The position numbers and the translations under genes are program-made. From assembly GCA_963767835.1 (NCBI GenBank), contig CAVYFY010000017.1:103103-167102 (forward strand): 64,000 bases of DNA, written 5' to 3'. Positions within the stretch are counted from its first letter, which is position 1. Each line of letters begins with the position of its first letter. This document shows positions 24,938-34,529 of the stretch, in pieces. A model generated the notes under the pieces. The model ran no database searches. It was not told where the DNA came from and worked only from the letters and a program-made list of their open reading frames with translations. This DNA is from SIAQ01 sp963767835 (GTDB lineage: Bacteria; Planctomycetota; Planctomycetia; Gemmatales; Gemmataceae).

Positions 24938-25798
24938 TCATGGCGCCGGAATCGTCGTGGCGTTCATCCAGGACCAGACCTGATTCTGGTACTGCGTGAG
25001 CCAAGCGTTGGAGACCGATTGCACATGGCCGTCCGCGAAGGTGACCAGGTTGACGCCGGGATGCGGCGAGCTCAGGTCGGGGGGACTATAGGTGTTAGGC
25101 GACAGATAGGCGCCAAGCGGCGCTTGAGAATCCGGATCGCTGTTGCCGCCCGTCGCGTTGTTGCAGTTGTACCATGTGGTGGGGCCATAACCATATTCCG
25201 CCGGGTTGACGCCCAGATGAGACAGCAGGGCCGTGTTGGAGGCCCCATTCATGTCGGAGATCACCGCCAGGCTGACCCCCGTCACGGGGTTCCAGAGGAC
25301 GCACTGCGTGTTGGGCACGTTCCAGGGGACGAGAAGGTAATAGCCGTAGTCGCTGATTCCCCCGTAAGGCGGAGAGGTGCCCGGCGGCGCATTGGGTGAT
25401 GCCTGTCCCGGCCGAATGCCCCGGCTCGGGCAGAGGAAGAGATTGAGCGTGTCCGTGGCGTCATTGACGGGCGTCAACACGCCGTCGATGAGTTGCACTT
25501 CGTTCCCCTCTTCAATGTAAAACATGAGCTGGACATGCCAGTCCTGATTCGGATAGGGATAGCTCGCGGCCATGTCCGGCTGACCTAGGCCGGCGACGTA
25601 TTCGGTCGGCAGGTAGCCGAAGGTGCTGGAAAAATTGTGGGCGGCGAGTCCCAATTGCTTCAGATTGTTGGTGCAGTAGATCATGCTGGCGGCTTCACGC
25701 ACTTTCTGCACGGCCGGCACCAGCAAGGCAATCAAGATGGCGATAATGGCGATCACCACCAGCAATTCAATCAATGTAAATGCGCGACGCGAGCGCAT
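24938..25798 (-). CDS. DUF1559 type II/IV pilin-like protein
   Basis: A 286-residue DUF1559 protein, the hallmark pilin-like family of planctomycetes. It has the prepilin N-terminus (RRAFTLIELLVVIAIIAILI) with cleavage expected before Phe, followed by VPAVQKVREAASMIYCTNNL and KQLGLAAHNF. It closes with the family's H-x9-DG-type region, here LVTFADGHVQSVSN. Such proteins are exported and may be surface or secretion-system pseudopilins. The start at 25798 is fixed by the short basic leader; an upstream open frame to 25909 is rejected. Confidence 0.92.
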   Translation of the reverse strand: MRSRRAFTLIELLVVIAIIAILIALLVPAVQKVREAASMIYCTNNLKQLGLAAHNFSSTFGYLPTEYVAGLGQPDMAASYPYPNQDWHVQLMFYIEEGNEVQLIDGVLTPVNDATDTLNLFLCPSRGIRPGQASPNAPPGTSPPYGGISDYGYYLLVPWNVPNTQCVLWNPVTGVSLAVISDMNGASNTALLSHLGVNPAEYGYGPTTWYNCNNATGGNSDPDSQAPLGAYLSPNTYSPPDLSSPHPGVNLVTFADGHVQSVSNAWLTQYQNQVWSWMNATTIPAP

Positions 25799-25918
25799 GG
25801 ATGGCCCTCTCCTTGGAACGAAAATGAAGCGGCGGCGCGCCGGCACACGGCGCGCACCAGATGATGGATAACCGACGGATGGACGGACCGGCAGCGGAGA
25901 CGCCGGCAAGAAAAGCGC

Positions 25919-26442
25919 TCAGACCGCTTCAAGGCGAGGCGGCGGATCAGAAAGGTCCGCGGCGAGAGCCGAACAAGATTGCTGCGCAAAGGGAAGAGAA
26001 TAACAGAAAAGCCAACTGGGCTGCCAATCGGTCGGCACCGGACCAGGCAGCGCGACCTCGGCGCTGATCCAGTGCGTCTGCCCGCCCCGACACTTCTGGG
26101 CGGCAATGCCGACCACCCAGCGGAACTGCTTGTCTTTGGATTTTCCCGGCGTCTTGGCCGACTTCTTGACGCAGCAAGATTGCGCCTGCACCGGTTCCTG
26201 CGAACAGCAAATCTCGCATTGATCTTCCGGCGGCGTTTCCGGGCGCGCTGCGAACAGCCGCATCCGCCCGCCTGGCATTGCTCCGACGTGCCGCAACCGC
26301 AAGCTTGCTGTCCGCAGGAATGCGCCGGCGATTCTGGGACCGGGAAGCCGATGGCGGCGACGAGATATGCCAGGAGCGTCACGCCGCTCAGGAGGCGGTG
26401 CGGCCATGCTCGCCGGGGCAGGTTTCGGATTCTGAACGCCAT
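25919..26442 (-). CDS. Cys-rich exported or membrane protein, frameshifted
   Basis: The N-terminus has a membrane or signal helix (LLSGVTLLAYLVAAIGFPVP) followed by a Cys cluster (HSCGQQACGCGTSEQCQAGG, CGC). Near 26255 the frame changes, and the other frame continues PETPPEDQCEICCSQEPVQA, SCCVKKSAKTPGKS and on to a soluble end (WISAEVALPGPVPTDWQPSW). Together they give about 174 residues with at least ten Cys. I do not know the family; similar Cys-rich proteins occur in planctomycetes without known function. It is divergent from ppk. Confidence 0.55.
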
Positions 26443-26552
26443 GCCGCTTTTCTATGTCGCATATAAAGGATCGGCCACGCCGCCTGTTTTGCCTTGGGCT
26501 CATTTCCATCCCTGCGTATAATCCACCTTGCACCCCAGTACGGAGATGGCCC

Positions 26553-28751
26553 ATGCAAGACACCAACGGAACGCCGGCCACGCGCAACCCGCTGCCCGCG
26601 CTGGACGATCCGACGCTTTACATCAATCGCGAGCTGAGCTGGCTGGCCTTCAATCGCCGCGTCATGGAGGAAGCGCTTGATGCGAACGTGCCGCTCTTGG
26701 AGCGCATCAAATTCCTGGCGATTTTCGCGTCCAATCTCGATGAATTCTTCATGGTGCGCGTCGGCGGGTTGCAGCAGAAGGTCGCCGCCGGCGTGATCGT
26801 CGGGTCCGGCGCCGATCGCATGGCCCCGCGCGATCAGCTCGCCAACATCAGCCACACCGTGCGCGAGCTCTTCCAGCTAGGCTACCAGTGTTTGCGCGAG
26901 GAATTGCTGCCTGCCTTGGAGAAGGAGGGCATCTTCCTGCGCCTGCACAAGGATGTGACCGGCCAGCAAAAAAGCGTTTTGACCGAGTCGTTCCGCCATG
27001 AAATCTTCCCGGTCCTGACTCCGCTGGCAATCGATCCGGGACATCCCTTCCCGCACCTTTTGAACAAGTCGCTCAATCTGGCCGTGCTCTTGAAACGGCC
27101 GCGCGAAACCGAGAAGCTGCTGGCCGTGGTGCAGGTTCCGGCGGTGCTGCCGCGATTCTTGCAGCAGAAAACCGACACCGGCTACATCCTCATCCCGCTC
27201 GAAACGGTGATCCGCCTGCACCTGGCCGATCTCTTCCCCGGCATGGAGATCGCCCACGCCACGGTGTTCCGCGTGAGCCGCAATAGCGAATACGAGATCG
27301 ACGATGACGAAGTCGAGGATTTGCTCAAGGCAATTGAGGAGCAGGTGCGCAAGCGGCGCCGGGCCTTCGCGGTGCGGCTGGAGATTGAAGCGGGGGCCGA
27401 CCCGGCAATCAGCAGCTACCTGATGCAAGCGCTCGACCTGGACTCCGGCGATGTCTACACCTGCGATGATTTTCTCGATATGACCGGCTTGTTCCAGGTG
27501 CATGGATTGCCGGGCTTTCCGCAGTTGCGCGATCCGCAGTTCGTGCCGCAGCAGGTGAATGAATTCGCCAGTGCCTCGAGCGTGTTCTCCGCCATCCGGG
27601 CCCGCGACATTCTCGTGCACCATCCCTACGAATCGTTCAGCCACGTCGTCGATTTCATCGAGTCGGCCGCCCGGGACGAGCGCGTGCTGGCCATCAAGCA
27701 GACGCTCTATCGCACGGGCAGCGATTCGCCGATCGTCAAGGCCTTGCAACTCGCCGCCGACAACGGCAAGCAGGTGACGGCCGTCATCGAGCTGAAGGCC
27801 CGGCTCGATGAGGAACGCAACATCCTCTGGGCCCGCGAGCTGGAAAAAGCCGGCGTCCATGTCGTCTTTGGCTTTGTCGGCCTGAAGACCCATTGCAAGG
27901 TTGCCCTGGTGGTGCGCCGCGAGGACACCGGCATCCGCCGTTACGTCCATCTCGGCACCGGCAATTACAACGAGCTCACCGCACGCATTTACACCGATCT
28001 CGGCTTCTTCACCTGCAATAATGACTTCTGCGATGACGCCTCCGCCCTCTTCAATTACCTCACCGGCTACTCCGAATTGCCCCAATGGCGCAAGCTGATC
28101 GTGGCGCCCAGCCGAATGCAATCGTTCATGATCGAGCGCCTGCAGCAAGAGACCGCCAACGCCAAATCGGGACGGATGGCACGCGTGATCGCCAAGATCA
28201 ACGGGCTGCTCGAGCCGGCCGTCGTGCAAGCGCTTTACCGTGCGAGTCAAGCAGGGGTGAAAATCGACTTGATCTGCCGCGGCATCTGTGCATTGCGCCC
28301 GCAGATACCCGGCATCAGCGACAATATCCGCGTGATCTCGATTGTCGATCGCTTCCTGGAGCACAGCCGAGTCTTTTATTTCCACAATGGCGGCGACGCA
28401 CAAGTCTACATCGGCTCGGCGGACTGGATGGACCGCAACCTGAGCCGGCGCGTCGAGGTGGTCTTTCCGGTGGAACACAACGAATTGAAGAATCGGCTGG
28501 TGCACGAGATTCTGGCGATCTGCCTGGCGGACAACACGAAGGCGCGCGAGCTTTTGCCGGACGGCACGTATCGGCGGGTGCAGCGATCGTCCGACCAGCC
28601 GGCCATGCGGAGCCAGGAGCGATTTTTGGAAATCGCGGCGCAAAGCGCCCAGCGTCGGCCGTTGGAGATTCCGGCGCCGCTGCCGGCGGTTGCATCGGCA
28701 CCAGCCAAGCCGCGCCACGCCCGCAAACGCCGCGACAAGGCGCCGGGTTAA
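26553..28751 (+). CDS. ppk: Polyphosphate kinase 1
   Basis: PPK1 reversibly transfers the terminal phosphate of ATP to inorganic polyphosphate. The 732-residue protein has the N-terminal domain (YINRELSWLAFNRRVMEEA), FLAIFASNLDEFFMVRVGGL, the head domain, and the two phospholipase D-like C-terminal domains: KQTLYRTGSDSPIVKAL, AVIELKARLDEERNI, the catalytic His in GLKTHCKVALVVRRE, YVHLGTGNYNE, and IVDRFLEHSRVFYFHNGG. A C-terminal extension (RRPLEIPAPLPAVAS, then a Lys/Arg tail) is beyond the usual length. The start at 26553 is the family one; an upstream frame to 26454 is rejected. Confidence 0.97.
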   Translation: MQDTNGTPATRNPLPALDDPTLYINRELSWLAFNRRVMEEALDANVPLLERIKFLAIFASNLDEFFMVRVGGLQQKVAAGVIVGSGADRMAPRDQLANISHTVRELFQLGYQCLREELLPALEKEGIFLRLHKDVTGQQKSVLTESFRHEIFPVLTPLAIDPGHPFPHLLNKSLNLAVLLKRPRETEKLLAVVQVPAVLPRFLQQKTDTGYILIPLETVIRLHLADLFPGMEIAHATVFRVSRNSEYEIDDDEVEDLLKAIEEQVRKRRRAFAVRLEIEAGADPAISSYLMQALDLDSGDVYTCDDFLDMTGLFQVHGLPGFPQLRDPQFVPQQVNEFASASSVFSAIRARDILVHHPYESFSHVVDFIESAARDERVLAIKQTLYRTGSDSPIVKALQLAADNGKQVTAVIELKARLDEERNILWARELEKAGVHVVFGFVGLKTHCKVALVVRREDTGIRRYVHLGTGNYNELTARIYTDLGFFTCNNDFCDDASALFNYLTGYSELPQWRKLIVAPSRMQSFMIERLQQETANAKSGRMARVIAKINGLLEPAVVQALYRASQAGVKIDLICRGICALRPQIPGISDNIRVISIVDRFLEHSRVFYFHNGGDAQVYIGSADWMDRNLSRRVEVVFPVEHNELKNRLVHEILAICLADNTKARELLPDGTYRRVQRSSDQPAMRSQERFLEIAAQSAQRRPLEIPAPLPAVASAPAKPRHARKRRDKAPG

Positions 28752-28759
28752 CCCGAATA

Positions 28760-28963
28760 TTCACCGCGGAGAACGCCGAGAACGCGGAGAGAAATGCAAT
28801 GTGAATAAGGAAAGCAGGAAAGCAAGAAGAACGGCATTGTGAATTCCTGTTTTCTTGCTTTCCTTATTTTATTCTCCGCTGACCTCATAGATTCGGGAAT
28901 CGGTGAACGGCTACATTTCCATCATTGCCTCTCTGCGCTCACCGCGTTCTCCGCGGTTAATTA
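28760..28963. repeat. Two nested repeat-array hairpins
   Basis: Outer arms: 28760-28791 (CACCGCGGAGAACGCCGAG, AACGCGGAGAG) and 28928-28963 (CCTCTCTGCGCTCACCGCG, TTCTCCGCGG). Inner arms: 28804-28828 (AATAAGGAAAGCAGGAAAGC) and 28843-28872 (TTTTCTTGCTTTCCTTATTT). The pair of hairpins fills most of the 226-base gap between two convergent genes, ppk and the gene at 28978. Confidence 0.9.
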
Positions 28964-28977
28964 TTCTGCTACTCACT

Positions 28978-29502
28978 TCATTCCAGCAACGGCCAGACCA
29001 ACGTCGCAATCACCAGGCCGCCGGCCAGCGCCAAGCCCAGTGTCAGCATCATCAGCGACAACCAGTACGATGCGGGCGAAGTGAATTCCTCGTCCGGCGG
29101 CGCCACGGTCCTCTTCGCTGGCGGCGCGGTTGCTTTCGGTCCCCGCGCATCTGTCTCCGTAGCCGGTCGTGGCACGGGTTCTGCCAGCGCGTAGGTCTTC
29201 TCCGGGGCGTTTTGATTGAGCAGCTTCGCCACGATGTCCGGCGGAAGCTGCCGGCGCAGGTCGGCCACAAAGTCAGCCACGTCTGCCGATAGCATCGCCT
29301 CCGCCATTGATCCGTAGGGCCGCAACAGATGATACGGGTTCGTCAGCAGCAAGCGTTTGCGCAGTCGCTCCGCTTCCTCAGGAATGCCGGCGGCAAGAGC
29401 CGCGTCGGCGGCCAGCACCAGGCAATTGTCCCGCTGCCGCGACTCGCCCTGCCGGGCGTAATGATTCGCCAGCTGTTCGTACATGTGCGGCAATGCGTCC
29501 AT
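28978..29502 (-). CDS. Conserved-looking protein with C-terminal membrane anchor
   Basis: 174 residues. The N-terminal part is helical and TPR-like (MYEQLANHYARQGESRQRDN, CLVLAADAALAAGIPEEAER), then DFVADLRRQLPPDIVAKLLN, a Pro/Ala-rich linker and a C-terminal membrane helix (LSLMMLTLGLALAGGLVIAT). The cytoplasmic helical part could bind partners. No function is known to me. Its ATG lies one base from the repeat array at 29504, so its promoter must lie within that element. Confidence 0.65.
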   Translation of the reverse strand: MDALPHMYEQLANHYARQGESRQRDNCLVLAADAALAAGIPEEAERLRKRLLLTNPYHLLRPYGSMAEAMLSADVADFVADLRRQLPPDIVAKLLNQNAPEKTYALAEPVPRPATETDARGPKATAPPAKRTVAPPDEEFTSPASYWLSLMMLTLGLALAGGLVIATLVWPLLE

Positions 29503-29503
29503 G

Positions 29504-29647
29504 TTCAGCTCTCAGCTTTCAGCTCTCAGCCATCACGGACGGCTGCAAGCGTTGCTCCATTAGCTCGTATCTTATACGCTATGAGTTCGTGTTTTCGGTT
29601 ATCTCCCGGGCATCGGCTGATAGCTGAAAGCTGAAAGCTGAAAGCTC
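29504..29647. repeat. AGCTGAA heptamer hairpin filling a divergent intergenic region
   Basis: Left arm 29504-29531 (TTCAGCTCTCAGCTTTCAGC, TCTCAGCC) and right arm 29615-29647 (GATAGCTGAAAGCTGAAAGC, TGAAAGCTC), 7-base period. The element occupies nearly the whole gap between divergent start codons at 29502 and 29652. Between the arms, TTGCTC and TATACG boxes could serve as a promoter. Confidence 0.9.
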
Positions 29648-29651
29648 GATT

Positions 29652-30839
29652 ATGTCTCCCCTGGCCGATATTCGCGTTCTCGATGCCTCGCGCGTGCTTG
29701 CTGGTCCATTCTGCGGGCAACTCCTGGGCGATCTCGGGGCCGAGGTCATCAAGATCGAACGGCCCGGCGTCGGCGATGAAACGCGCGGCTGGGGGCCTCC
29801 CTTCGCCGGCGCTCAGAGCGCCTATTTTCTCTCCTGCAATCGCAACAAAAAATCGGTCACGCTCGATCTGGCTCAGGCCGAAGGCTTGCAGATTTTCTAT
29901 GAGCTGGCCAAACGAAGCGACGTGCTTCTGGAAAATTTCCGCGCCGCCAGTGCCGACAAGCTCGGCGTCAGCCCCGCCAAGCTGCACGCGCAAAACCCTC
30001 GCCTCATCATCTGCTCCATCTCCGGATTCGGCCGCACCGGCCCCTGGAGCGACTTGCCCGGTTACGATTTCGCCATCCAGGCCCTGTCCGGCTTGATGAG
30101 CATCACCGGCCCCGTCGCTGGCCCGCCCAGTAAGGTCGGCGTCGCCGTCACCGATGTCCTTACCGGCCTGTACGCCTCCAGCGCGATCCTGGCTTGCCTG
30201 CACGCGCGCGAAAAGAGCGGCCACGGCTACGCCATCGATCTGGCTCTGCTCGATTGCGCCATTGCCGCCCAGGTCAACGTCGTGCAGGCCTACCTGACGA
30301 GCGGCCAAATGCCGGCCCGGCAAGGCAATGCCCACCTACAGATTGTTCCCTATCAAGCGTTCCAGACCGCCGACGATTGGCTCATCGTCGCCGTCGGCAA
30401 CGATGCCCAATGGCAACGCTTCTGCCACGCCGCCGACCGCCCCGACCTGGCCGCCGACCAGAGATTCATCACTAACCCCCTGCGCGTCATTGGCCGTGAT
30501 GTCCTCGTGCCGATGATCGAGGGGCTGATGCGCAACCACAGCAGCACTGATTGGCAAGCCCGCCTCGGCGCCGCCGAGGTCCCGCACGCCCCGGTCCTCG
30601 ATTACGCCCAGCTCTTCGCCCTGGAGCAAGTCAAGCAGCGCGGCATGAAGACGACGGTGCGCGACCCGGCGGGCAACGTGGTCGAGCTGGCGGGTTCGCC
30701 GTTTCATTTACAGGGAGTCGATCTGCCGCCGGCGTCGATGCCGCCGGCGCTGGGGGAGCAGACGGAGGAGGTGTTGCGGGCGGTGCTGGGATTGGATGCG
30801 GAGGGGATTGCGCGGTTGCGGGGGAAGAAAGTGACTTAA
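29652..30839 (+). CDS. CaiB/BaiF family III CoA-transferase
   Basis: A 395-residue family III CoA-transferase, which moves CoA between carboxylic acids by an enzyme-bound aspartyl-CoA thioester. It begins LADIRVLDASRVLAGPFCGQ, followed by LLGDLGAEVIKIERPGVGDE, RGWGPPF, LSCNRNKKSVTLDL, and LLENFRAASADKLG. The catalytic Asp is likely in DVLTGLYASSAILACLHARE. GYAIDLALLDCAIA and EVPHAPVLDYAQLF follow as usual. The substrate cannot be told; no mutase or acyl-CoA gene is adjacent. The ATG follows the heptamer array without a visible Shine-Dalgarno. Confidence 0.9.
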   Translation: MSPLADIRVLDASRVLAGPFCGQLLGDLGAEVIKIERPGVGDETRGWGPPFAGAQSAYFLSCNRNKKSVTLDLAQAEGLQIFYELAKRSDVLLENFRAASADKLGVSPAKLHAQNPRLIICSISGFGRTGPWSDLPGYDFAIQALSGLMSITGPVAGPPSKVGVAVTDVLTGLYASSAILACLHAREKSGHGYAIDLALLDCAIAAQVNVVQAYLTSGQMPARQGNAHLQIVPYQAFQTADDWLIVAVGNDAQWQRFCHAADRPDLAADQRFITNPLRVIGRDVLVPMIEGLMRNHSSTDWQARLGAAEVPHAPVLDYAQLFALEQVKQRGMKTTVRDPAGNVVELAGSPFHLQGVDLPPASMPPALGEQTEEVLRAVLGLDAEGIARLRGKKVT

Positions 30840-30862
30840 TGGATCCAAAACCCACTGCTGTG

Positions 30863-30881
30863 CCAACGGTCGTACCGTTGG
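30863..30881. terminator. Short perfect palindrome after the CoA-transferase
   Basis: CCAACGGT-CGT-ACCGTTGG, 8-base arms, 3-base loop, 24 bases after the stop codon. There is no T run, so termination is only a guess; it may be another small dispersed palindrome. Confidence 0.4.
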
Positions 30882-30995
30882 AGATATTGTCAAGGGCGTG
30901 CCTTCTTCGGGGATGAATTAGTCGGCGCGCCTCATGCGTATGCGTTTGCCTTTTTGATCTTCGACGATGGACGCGCGAAATCGGCGCTCGCCGGC

Positions 30996-31436
30996 TCAGT
31001 CCGCCTTTTCCAATTTGATTAGATTCCCATGCTCATCTTCAAGGACCAGCCGCCTGCCATCAAGAACTTTGATCGTTTGTACGCGGGTTCCTAATTCGCC
31101 GGTTTGATGGTTCTTGAGCGTGGCAATTATCTTGTCGTCCTCCACTCGGATCTTGGCTTCAATGATCCCCAGCCGGCCTTGCAAATTGACCCTGGCGACC
31201 ATGGTGCCGCCGCGGTAGAAGTCGATGGTGCCGCCTTCATCGGGCCCTTCGGTAACGACCCATTTGCCCACGAGTGCCGATGGGACCGTATTCCAGACGA
31301 CGAATTCGAGGACCGCCCAGGTGCCGCCGGCAACCAAGAGACAAAGCGCGGCAAGACCCCAGAGCTTCGCGGATGAGCGCGCGGGGAGCGTTTTGGGCGG
31401 CATCTTGGGCGCTGGCTTTTTCGCGGTTTTCTTCAT
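30996..31436 (-). CDS. Small membrane-anchored protein
   Basis: 146 residues: a Lys/Pro/Ala-rich cytoplasmic N-terminus (KKTAKKPAPKMPPKTLP), one membrane helix (KLWGLAALCLLVAGGTWAVL) and an exported beta-strand domain (VGKWVVTEGPDEGGTIDFY, IRVEDDKIIATLKNHQTGE). The strand pattern is reminiscent of lipocalin-like 'TIGR03066/LPG' domains seen in planctomycetes, but I cannot fix a family. It lies downstream of the sulfatase gene in the same direction, after a REP-like repeat. Confidence 0.6.
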   Translation of the reverse strand: MKKTAKKPAPKMPPKTLPARSSAKLWGLAALCLLVAGGTWAVLEFVVWNTVPSALVGKWVVTEGPDEGGTIDFYRGGTMVARVNLQGRLGIIEAKIRVEDDKIIATLKNHQTGELGTRVQTIKVLDGRRLVLEDEHGNLIKLEKAD

Positions 31437-31478
31437 GGCAAGGCTCGGTCAATACTCTGAGGCGGCAAGATTGAGGCA

Positions 31479-31562
31479 GCGAGCCGAGCTCCGTGAGGAG
31501 CCGGTTTGAGGCACGCGGTTGCCGGGCGCCACAAACCGGAGGCTTACGCCGCTCGGCTCGCC
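31479..31562. repeat. REP-like palindrome, GGCGAGCCGAGC family, copy 2
   Basis: Starts GCGAGCCGAGCTCCGTGAGG, centre CCGGTTTGAGGCACGC, ends AAACCGGAGGCTTACGCCGC plus TCGGCTCGCC. Ends are complementary. It lies between the sulfatase gene stop and the small membrane gene start. Confidence 0.9.
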
Positions 31563-31572
31563 AAACCATTCA

Positions 31573-34058
31573 TTAATCACGATTCGGCGCCTTGGGCGGC
31601 GGTTGCCCCGGTGCGGCGACCTCCACGATCACGCGGCGCAGCGTGCCGGTGAACGGATACTCGCGGGCCTTGCCATAATCGGCGCTGACCGGCGTCAGCG
31701 TGTCTCGGCCACAGGACAGTCCGTCGCCGGAAAGACTGTAGGCCAAGGGACACGTGACGGCGATCTTGCCGATGCCGACTTGCTTGCCGTTCACGAGCAA
31801 TTTCACGCTCCCCGGCGACCCCTTGCCGGCCTTGAAGTCGGGAGGCCCGGTGACCTGGAACTGCATGCTCACGGTCAATTTCCCCTCCGGCAGCTTGTCG
31901 GCGGAGATGACCTTGTATTCGTCGAGGCCGACATAGTTGTGGGAGTACTGCAATTTCTGATCCTTGTTGACGAAGAACGTGTGCCCGCCGATCATTCCTC
32001 CCTGTGCCAGCAAGACCCCTTCGGCGCCGCCTTTGGGAATTTCCACTTCGGCGGTGATGCTGAAGGAACGATTGCGCGTGTCCGCGGCGTTGGAGAATTC
32101 CACCTCGCCGGTGCCGGGGAAGTAGACGTACTTGCTGCGCGGCCCAGACAATTGGGGCCGAGGCGCCGACAGGCGTTCGACGCTGGTGCTATCCAGCGGC
32201 AGGACCTTGTACTTGTTGGCCATGGCCCACCAGAGCTGCTTCATCTCGGCGAGCTTGTCCGGGTTCTTGGCGGCCATGTCTTCGGATTCCGAGAAGTCGG
32301 TGTCGATGTTGAAGAGCATCCATTTCTCGTTATCGAGGTCCTTGGACGTCATTTTCTTGCCGAACGGCCAGGGCGAATACGCCCGCCAGCCGTCGAGATA
32401 AATCGCGCGCTGGCCCATCATCTCGAAATACTGAGCCTCGCGCGGAATCTTGGCGTTCGGATCGTCAAAGGTCGCCGCAAAGCTCACCCCCTCGATCTGG
32501 CTCTGGGCGACGCCGTTGATGGATGTGGGGCTCTTCATCTTGACCACATCTAAGCACCGTGGGAACCAGGTCGATGGCATGGATGAACTGCGGACGGATG
32601 GCGTCCTTGGCCTTGAAGCCCTTGGGCCAATGGACGATGCACAAATCCGATGTGCCCCCACGAGCGGTTTCACGCTTCCAGCGGCGGAACGGCGTGTTGG
32701 TGGCGTGCGCCCAACCCCACGAATAGTGGGGATAGGTTGTCGGGTCGCCCCAGTTGGGCAGGTGCTTGAGGTTCTGCTTCACGGTGTCCGGGATGTTGTT
32801 GAAGAATAGATTCTCGTTGAATGAGCCCGTCGGACCGCCTTCCGCGCTGGCGCCGTTGTCGGACACCAGGATGATCAACGTGTTGTCGAGTTGGTCCATC
32901 ACTTCCAGGAACGCGATCAGCTCGCCGATGTAATGATCGACGTAGGACAGATAGGCGGCGTAAACTTCCATCTGGTGGGCGAACATCTCTTTCTCTTGTT
33001 TGGTAAGCGTCTTCCAAGCCGGCACGTCGGGATCCGGGCGGCGAGAGCTTGGTCCCCGCCGGGCAGATGCCGAGCTTGATCTGATTTTCCAGGGCTTTCT
33101 CGCGGTAATCATCCCAGCCGGCGTCGAAGGCGCCCTTGTACTTGGCGATCCATTCCTTGGGGGCGTGGTGCGGAGCATGGCAGGCGCCGGGGCAAAAATA
33201 CATGAAGAACGGCCGATCCGGCGCCACTTGTTTCAAGTCGGCGATGAACTCCTTGGCCTTGTCGGTCAGGTCGGGCACATTGTGATACCCCTCCTCCGGC
33301 GTTTTGGGCGGCTTGATGAAATGGTTGTCGTAGGTGAGCCAGGGCGTCCATTGATCGACTTCGCCGCCCAGGAAGCCGTAGAAGCGGTCGAAACCGCGAC
33401 CGAGCGGCCACCACTTGCGATTGCAGCCGAGGTTCATGTCCTCCGCGGGAGTCAGGTGCCATTTGCCGATCGCGAACGCGGTCCAGCCGAACGGCGTGAG
33501 CATCTCCGAGAGGAAGCCGTTGGCAAGCGGCACGCGGCCGTAGGAGCCGGGGAAGCCGGTCGAGCCTTCGGTGATGCAGGCCATCGCATTGGAATGGTGA
33601 TTGCGGCCGGTGAGGAACGCGGATCGGCTGGGGCTGCACAGGGCCGTCGTGTGGAAATTGCTGTAACGCACGCCGTTCTTGGCGAGCTTGTCCATGTGCG
33701 GGGTCTTGCAGACGGGAGAGCCGTAGCAACCGATGGCCGCATAACCGACGTCATCGAGAACGATGTAGAGCACGTTGGGAGCGCCCTTGGGGGCGGTGGC
33801 GAGCGGCGGCCAATCGGGGGTCGATTCGCCGATGGTGCGGCCGACCTTGCCCTTGAACGGCGGCGGGTTGGGCGGCGGCGTCACCGTGCCCCCATCGAAG
33901 GTGCCGGGGGGCGAGAAAATGCCTTCCGGACCCTTCTTCTCCTTCTCGCCGGCCAGCGCGAACTGGTCTGGCAGAAAAGCACGATAACTGGCGACGCCGA
34001 AGCCCAGCAACACGCCGAGCAGCAGGACGGCCGGGATCTGCAACTTCTTCCAACTCAT
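31573..34058 (-). CDS. Exported arylsulfatase, two frameshifts
   Basis: A sulfatase of about 827 residues. Signal or anchor helix (LLGVLLGFGVASYRAF), then NVLYIVLDDVGYAAIGCYGS with the metal-binding Asp pair, and the active-site ALCSPSRSAFLTGR, where Cys becomes formylglycine. FAIGKWHL and RPFFMYFCPGACHAPHHAP follow. The second frame (from near 33045) has LIILVSDNGASAEGG and a metal ligand Asp-Asn. The third frame (from near 32552) has the C-terminal domain with YFPGTGEVEFSNAADTRNRS. It would remove sulfate from sulfated polysaccharide or arylsulfate outside the cytoplasm. The motif set matches large planctomycete arylsulfatases; a separate maturase gene is not in the window. Confidence 0.88.
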
Positions 34059-34100
34059 GGTGAGGACTCTCCTTGTTCGAAAGTTTTAAGTTCTCGACAA

Positions 34101-34514
34101 TCAATTCTCAGATTGCCCACGGTACTTGCGACTTGCGGTCCACCATATCACGACGACGGTCCAGGCGGCAATGGCCGCGTGGAGGCCGACGGCAGGCCAG
34201 AGGAGCACGCCGTCAAATTCACTTGTCGCGCCGGCCCAACCCAGCACCCATGCCGCCGCCGGGTTGTAGATCATCAGGGCGGCGAAGAGGCCGCGCTGCG
34301 CGGCGCCGCGCGATTCATTTCGGCCCAAGCAACACGCGGCGGCGATGGCCAGCAAGGCCGTCCCGGCAATCCGACCGACCAGACGCGTTTCCACCGCCGA
34401 CCGTTCCAGGCCGAGCAGCAGAAAAAGCACCAGGTCCGGAAAACACAACAGCGAAAGTCCGGTGGCGGCTTCCACTAACGCAAATGAAATCAGAAGGGGT
34501 CGCGGACTCGCCAT
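34101..34514 (-). CDS. Four-helix membrane protein
   Basis: 137 residues with four hydrophobic helices (LISFALVEAATGLSLLCFPD, GTALLAIAAACCLG, GLFAALMIYNPAAAWVLGWA, AAIAAWTVVVIWWTA). The Phe-Pro-Asp first loop, LLGLERS and the WxV ends resemble small integral proteins of unknown function. It is 43 bases downstream of the sulfatase ATG but is read in the same direction from upstream, so it precedes the sulfatase in a possible transcript. Confidence 0.6.
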   Translation of the reverse strand: MASPRPLLISFALVEAATGLSLLCFPDLVLFLLLGLERSAVETRLVGRIAGTALLAIAAACCLGRNESRGAAQRGLFAALMIYNPAAAWVLGWAGATSEFDGVLLWPAVGLHAAIAAWTVVVIWWTASRKYRGQSEN

Positions 34515-34529
34515 GGCGTCAGGCAGCGC

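Noticed and set aside
26877..28718. 613-residue minus-strand open frame
   Set aside because: Exactly opposite polyphosphate kinase; no motif or ribosome site.
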